From contig NZ_JWIF01000016.1 in the NCBI RefSeq assembly GCF_000812685.1, positions 1-64,000 on the forward strand: 64,000 nt of DNA. Direction: 5' to 3'. Positions 62,030 to 64,000 of the stretch are shown here, piece after piece. A program made the translations under genes and the position numbers. The notes beneath the pieces are model-generated. The model did not search any database. It had not been told where the DNA came from and saw only the letters and a program-made list of their open reading frames with translations. Each line of letters begins with the position of its first letter. The first letter of the stretch is position 1. This DNA is from Halocynthiibacter namhaensis (GTDB lineage: Bacteria > Pseudomonadota > Alphaproteobacteria > Rhodobacterales > Rhodobacteraceae).

Positions 62030-63238
62030 TCAGGCTCCTTTAAGTTCGTTCACGGCGCGCGCGATCCGCGCACAGCCTTCAGTTAAATCAGCATCTGAAT
62101 AGGCGTAAGACAGTCGAAAATGCCCACCAAGCCCAAAGGCCCGGCCCGGCACAAGCGCAACATTGCCCTCATTCAGGATAAATTCGCAGACATCCGCGTC
62201 ATTTTCGAGCAGTTTCCCGCCAGATGTCGTGCGGCCAAACAGCCCTTCGCAGTTCGGGTAAACGTAAAACGCCCCGCCCGGCACTTCGCAGGTTATACCA
62301 TCCACCGCGTTTAACGCATCCACCACCATATCGCGGCGCGCGCGGAAGGCATCACAGCGTTCTGCCAACAGATTTTGTGGGCCGGTCAGTGCTTCCAACG
62401 CCGCCGCTTGGGAAATTGAAGACGCCCCAGATGTGCATTGTCCTTGGATCGCGGTCATGGTTTTGATCAGGTCAACAGGGCCAATGCCCCAACCCAAACG
62501 CCAACCCGTCATCGCGTAAGACTTTGAAACCCCATTCACAATCAACGTCCGATCCGCCAAATCAGGGGCGGCTTTGCGGAAAGATGTGAAGGGCTCATAG
62601 GTCACATGCATATAGATTTCATCCGCAATCACCCAAACATGTGGATGCTTACGCAAAACTTCCGCCAATGCTTCCAGATCCTCCCCAGAATACATCGCAC
62701 CGGATGGATTGCCGGGCGTGTTGAGCATCAACCACTTTGTTTTATTCGTAATCGCGGCTTCCAACGCATCTGGTGTCAGGCGAAATCCCTGATCCGCACC
62801 ACAAGGCACAGTGACCATTTCACCTTGGCAAAAATCCACGATATCCGCATATGACGTCCAATAAGGCGCGGGCATAATGACCTCATCACCCGGGTTCACG
62901 GTCGCCGCAAAAGCGTTGTGAATGACCTGTTTCGCACCGGTTGAAACCATGACTTCCGCGATCTCAGGCCGGAACCCACAGAAGCGTTCCGCATCCATCG
63001 CAATCGCTTCGCGCAACGCAGGTTTTCCCGCGGTTGGCGGATATCCCGTGTCCCCCGCCAAAGCCGCAGCATTAGCTGCCGCAATCACGTTTTCCGGTGT
63101 TTTGAAATCCGGCTCGCCCGTTCCGAAAGTCAACACAGGGTGGCCTTCGGCTTGGCGGGCACGTGCGGCCTCGGAAATCTTAACAATTTCTGAAAGCTGC
63201 AGTGATGCCGCGCGATCTGATCGGATAAATTCAGCCAT
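62030..63238 (-). CDS. Class I PLP-dependent aminotransferase (aspartate aminotransferase-like)
   Basis: A 402-residue fold-type I aminotransferase. The PLP Schiff-base Lys is in VNGVSKSYAMTGWRLGW. Substrate Arg is in the late RLSYAYS segment, and LNTPGNPSGAMYS and VIADEIYMHV are typical of subgroup I-gamma. Close to gcdH (3 nt) and to the saccharopine-dehydrogenase-like gene (2 nt), it may act on 2-aminoadipate, although the family is mostly aspartate/prephenate specific. Confidence 0.9.
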   Translation of the reverse strand: MAEFIRSDRAASLQLSEIVKISEAARARQAEGHPVLTFGTGEPDFKTPENVIAAANAAALAGDTGYPPTAGKPALREAIAMDAERFCGFRPEIAEVMVSTGAKQVIHNAFAATVNPGDEVIMPAPYWTSYADIVDFCQGEMVTVPCGADQGFRLTPDALEAAITNKTKWLMLNTPGNPSGAMYSGEDLEALAEVLRKHPHVWVIADEIYMHVTYEPFTSFRKAAPDLADRTLIVNGVSKSYAMTGWRLGWGIGPVDLIKTMTAIQGQCTSGASSISQAAALEALTGPQNLLAERCDAFRARRDMVVDALNAVDGITCEVPGGAFYVYPNCEGLFGRTTSGGKLLENDADVCEFILNEGNVALVPGRAFGLGGHFRLSYAYSDADLTEGCARIARAVNELKGA

Positions 63239-63240
63239 TC

Positions 63241-64000
63241 TTAACCCTTCGCGGCGTAGAGGCCGCCTGTCTTTGTCGCAAGAAATGCTTCCAGCGGGAT
63301 GTCTTCCTGTTTCAGGAACCCCTTGTCCGGCAGCACGCCATCGCGCACCATTTCAATCACGCCCACCACGCTTCCCGCAGTGGTCCAAGCAATGGCGGTG
63401 CGCATCTCACCTGCGACCTCAATTGGGCGATAACCGCGCACAAATTCTTTGCGCTGCAACCGACCATTTACCATGCCTTCTGCGGCAACATGAACGTAAA
63501 CCACATCATCCTCAACAGGCGGTTTCGCATTGACCAAGATTTCACCAGCTTCTTCCCGGCGATCACGCATCAAAAGCTCATGGAAGAAGAAATTCATTTG
63601 ATCCATATGGCCTGGATAACGCATTGTTTTATAATCAATGTTGTCCACCTTACCAAGGTAGGTGTCACACATCGTTCCCAAGCCGCCAGAAGTTGTGAAA
63701 GCTTCCAATTTCACACCGTCAATATATACAGCTTCCAGCCATTCCATCGGCGACACCCATTTGCGCTCACCACCCTCGATGACTTCGCAATCATTCAAGT
63801 ATTCGTTCACCACACCTTCAGGCGACCAGTTGAACGCATATCCCATCAAGCCAGTCGGGTTTTGCGGCAACGCGCCCACGCGCATTTTACAACTGCGGCA
63901 GTCGTCAAATTGTTCGATCAGATCTGCACCCACGATGCCAATAAAGCCCGGCGCGAGTCCACATTGTGGCGCCATTAGACCTTTTGAAGTCTTTGACAAT
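63241..64000 (-). CDS. Saccharopine dehydrogenase-family protein (5' end outside the window)
   Basis: The last 252 residues are seen; the N-terminal Rossmann NAD(P)-binding part lies beyond the edge. The segment has GLAPGFIGIVG, a substrate-domain stretch with VVNEYLNDCEVI and LEAFTTSGGLGTMCDTY, and NIDYKTMRYPGHMDQM. It matches the saccharopine/carboxynorspermidine dehydrogenase group. In the lysine path it would split saccharopine to 2-aminoadipate semialdehyde and glutamate; the carboxynorspermidine alternative cannot be excluded. It is first in the observed minus-strand run. Confidence 0.8.
   Translation of the reverse strand, partial: LSKTSKGLMAPQCGLAPGFIGIVGADLIEQFDDCRSCKMRVGALPQNPTGLMGYAFNWSPEGVVNEYLNDCEVIEGGERKWVSPMEWLEAVYIDGVKLEAFTTSGGLGTMCDTYLGKVDNIDYKTMRYPGHMDQMNFFFHELLMRDRREEAGEILVNAKPPVEDDVVYVHVAAEGMVNGRLQRKEFVRGYRPIEVAGEMRTAIAWTTAGSVVGVIEMVRDGVLPDKGFLKQEDIPLEAFLATKTGGLYAAKG

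Noticed and set aside
60458-62086. 542-residue plus-strand frame
   Set aside because: Fully antisense to the E1 and gcdH genes, both of which have clear family motifs; the long frame is an effect of codon bias.

Overview
The window looks like chromosome of a marine alphaproteobacterium of the Roseobacter group (Rhodobacterales). The evidence is gene content: an ATP synthase Fo operon in the order atpI-B-E-b'-b, an allantoinase/OHCU-decarboxylase fusion, a glutaryl-CoA dehydrogenase/aminotransferase/saccharopine-dehydrogenase-like block, YtoQ, and small RTX proteins. Genus cannot be fixed from sequence alone.

Layout. 1-3.3 kb: decayed mobile DNA (two transposase remnants, an uncharacterised gene, a P4-type tyrosine integrase on the minus strand). 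3.3-11.8 kb: an 8.45 kb integrative island bounded by a 14-bp direct repeat; the right copy is the 3' end, including CCA, of a tRNA-Ser(UGA) gene. The island encodes its own integrase, an unknown protein, an AlpA-type regulator, two winged-helix-like proteins, four 16-bp iteron-like repeats, a zinc-ribbon protein, and a cargo pair: a one-piece MmeI-like restriction-modification enzyme translationally coupled to a NucS-like PD-(D/E)XK protein. 12-18.5 kb: plus-strand housekeeping run (SPOR lipoprotein, D,D-carboxypeptidase, tmk, holB, tatD, an MBL-fold phosphodiesterase, an AEC transporter). 18.5-27.5 kb: dipeptidase, RND efflux pair, AraC/alkyltransferase fusion, OmpA lipoprotein, FadR-type regulator and a small lipoprotein. 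27.5-30.2 kb: atp Fo operon. 30.2-37.6 kb: a frameshifted lipoprotein, glycerate kinase, yaaA, glpK, and a copper-export unit (cueR-copA) with a clear CueR promoter. 37.9-38.4 kb: remains of a SIR2-domain gene. 38.6-43.9 kb: ureide (urate/allantoin) catabolism. 44-47 kb: VOC protein with a divergent WYL regulator, transaldolase, ribulose-phosphate epimerase. 47.2-49.9 kb: two paralogous RTX calcium-binding proteins, one split by a frameshift in a G-rich homopolymer region. 50-55.6 kb: DMT transporter, peroxiredoxin-like protein, Lrp regulator divergent from alanine dehydrogenase, mscL, GST, ytoQ. 55.7-64 kb: minus-strand run of pabC/pabB-like genes, a FabD-like acyltransferase, a fused 2-oxoacid dehydrogenase E1, gcdH, an aminotransferase and a saccharopine-dehydrogenase-family gene cut by the window edge.

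How parts work together. The island is the main accessory system: integrase, att repeats, possible arm sites (TGGGGGACG at both ends), possible iterons, and a restriction-type cargo. The last block can be read as lysine/2-aminoadipate to 2-oxoadipate to glutaryl-CoA to crotonyl-CoA, but that pathway assignment is inference. Two loci (the lipoprotein at 30.6 kb and the RTX gene at 49.8 kb) carry frameshifts in short tandem or homopolymer tracts and are candidates for slipped-strand on/off switching, or for sequencing error.
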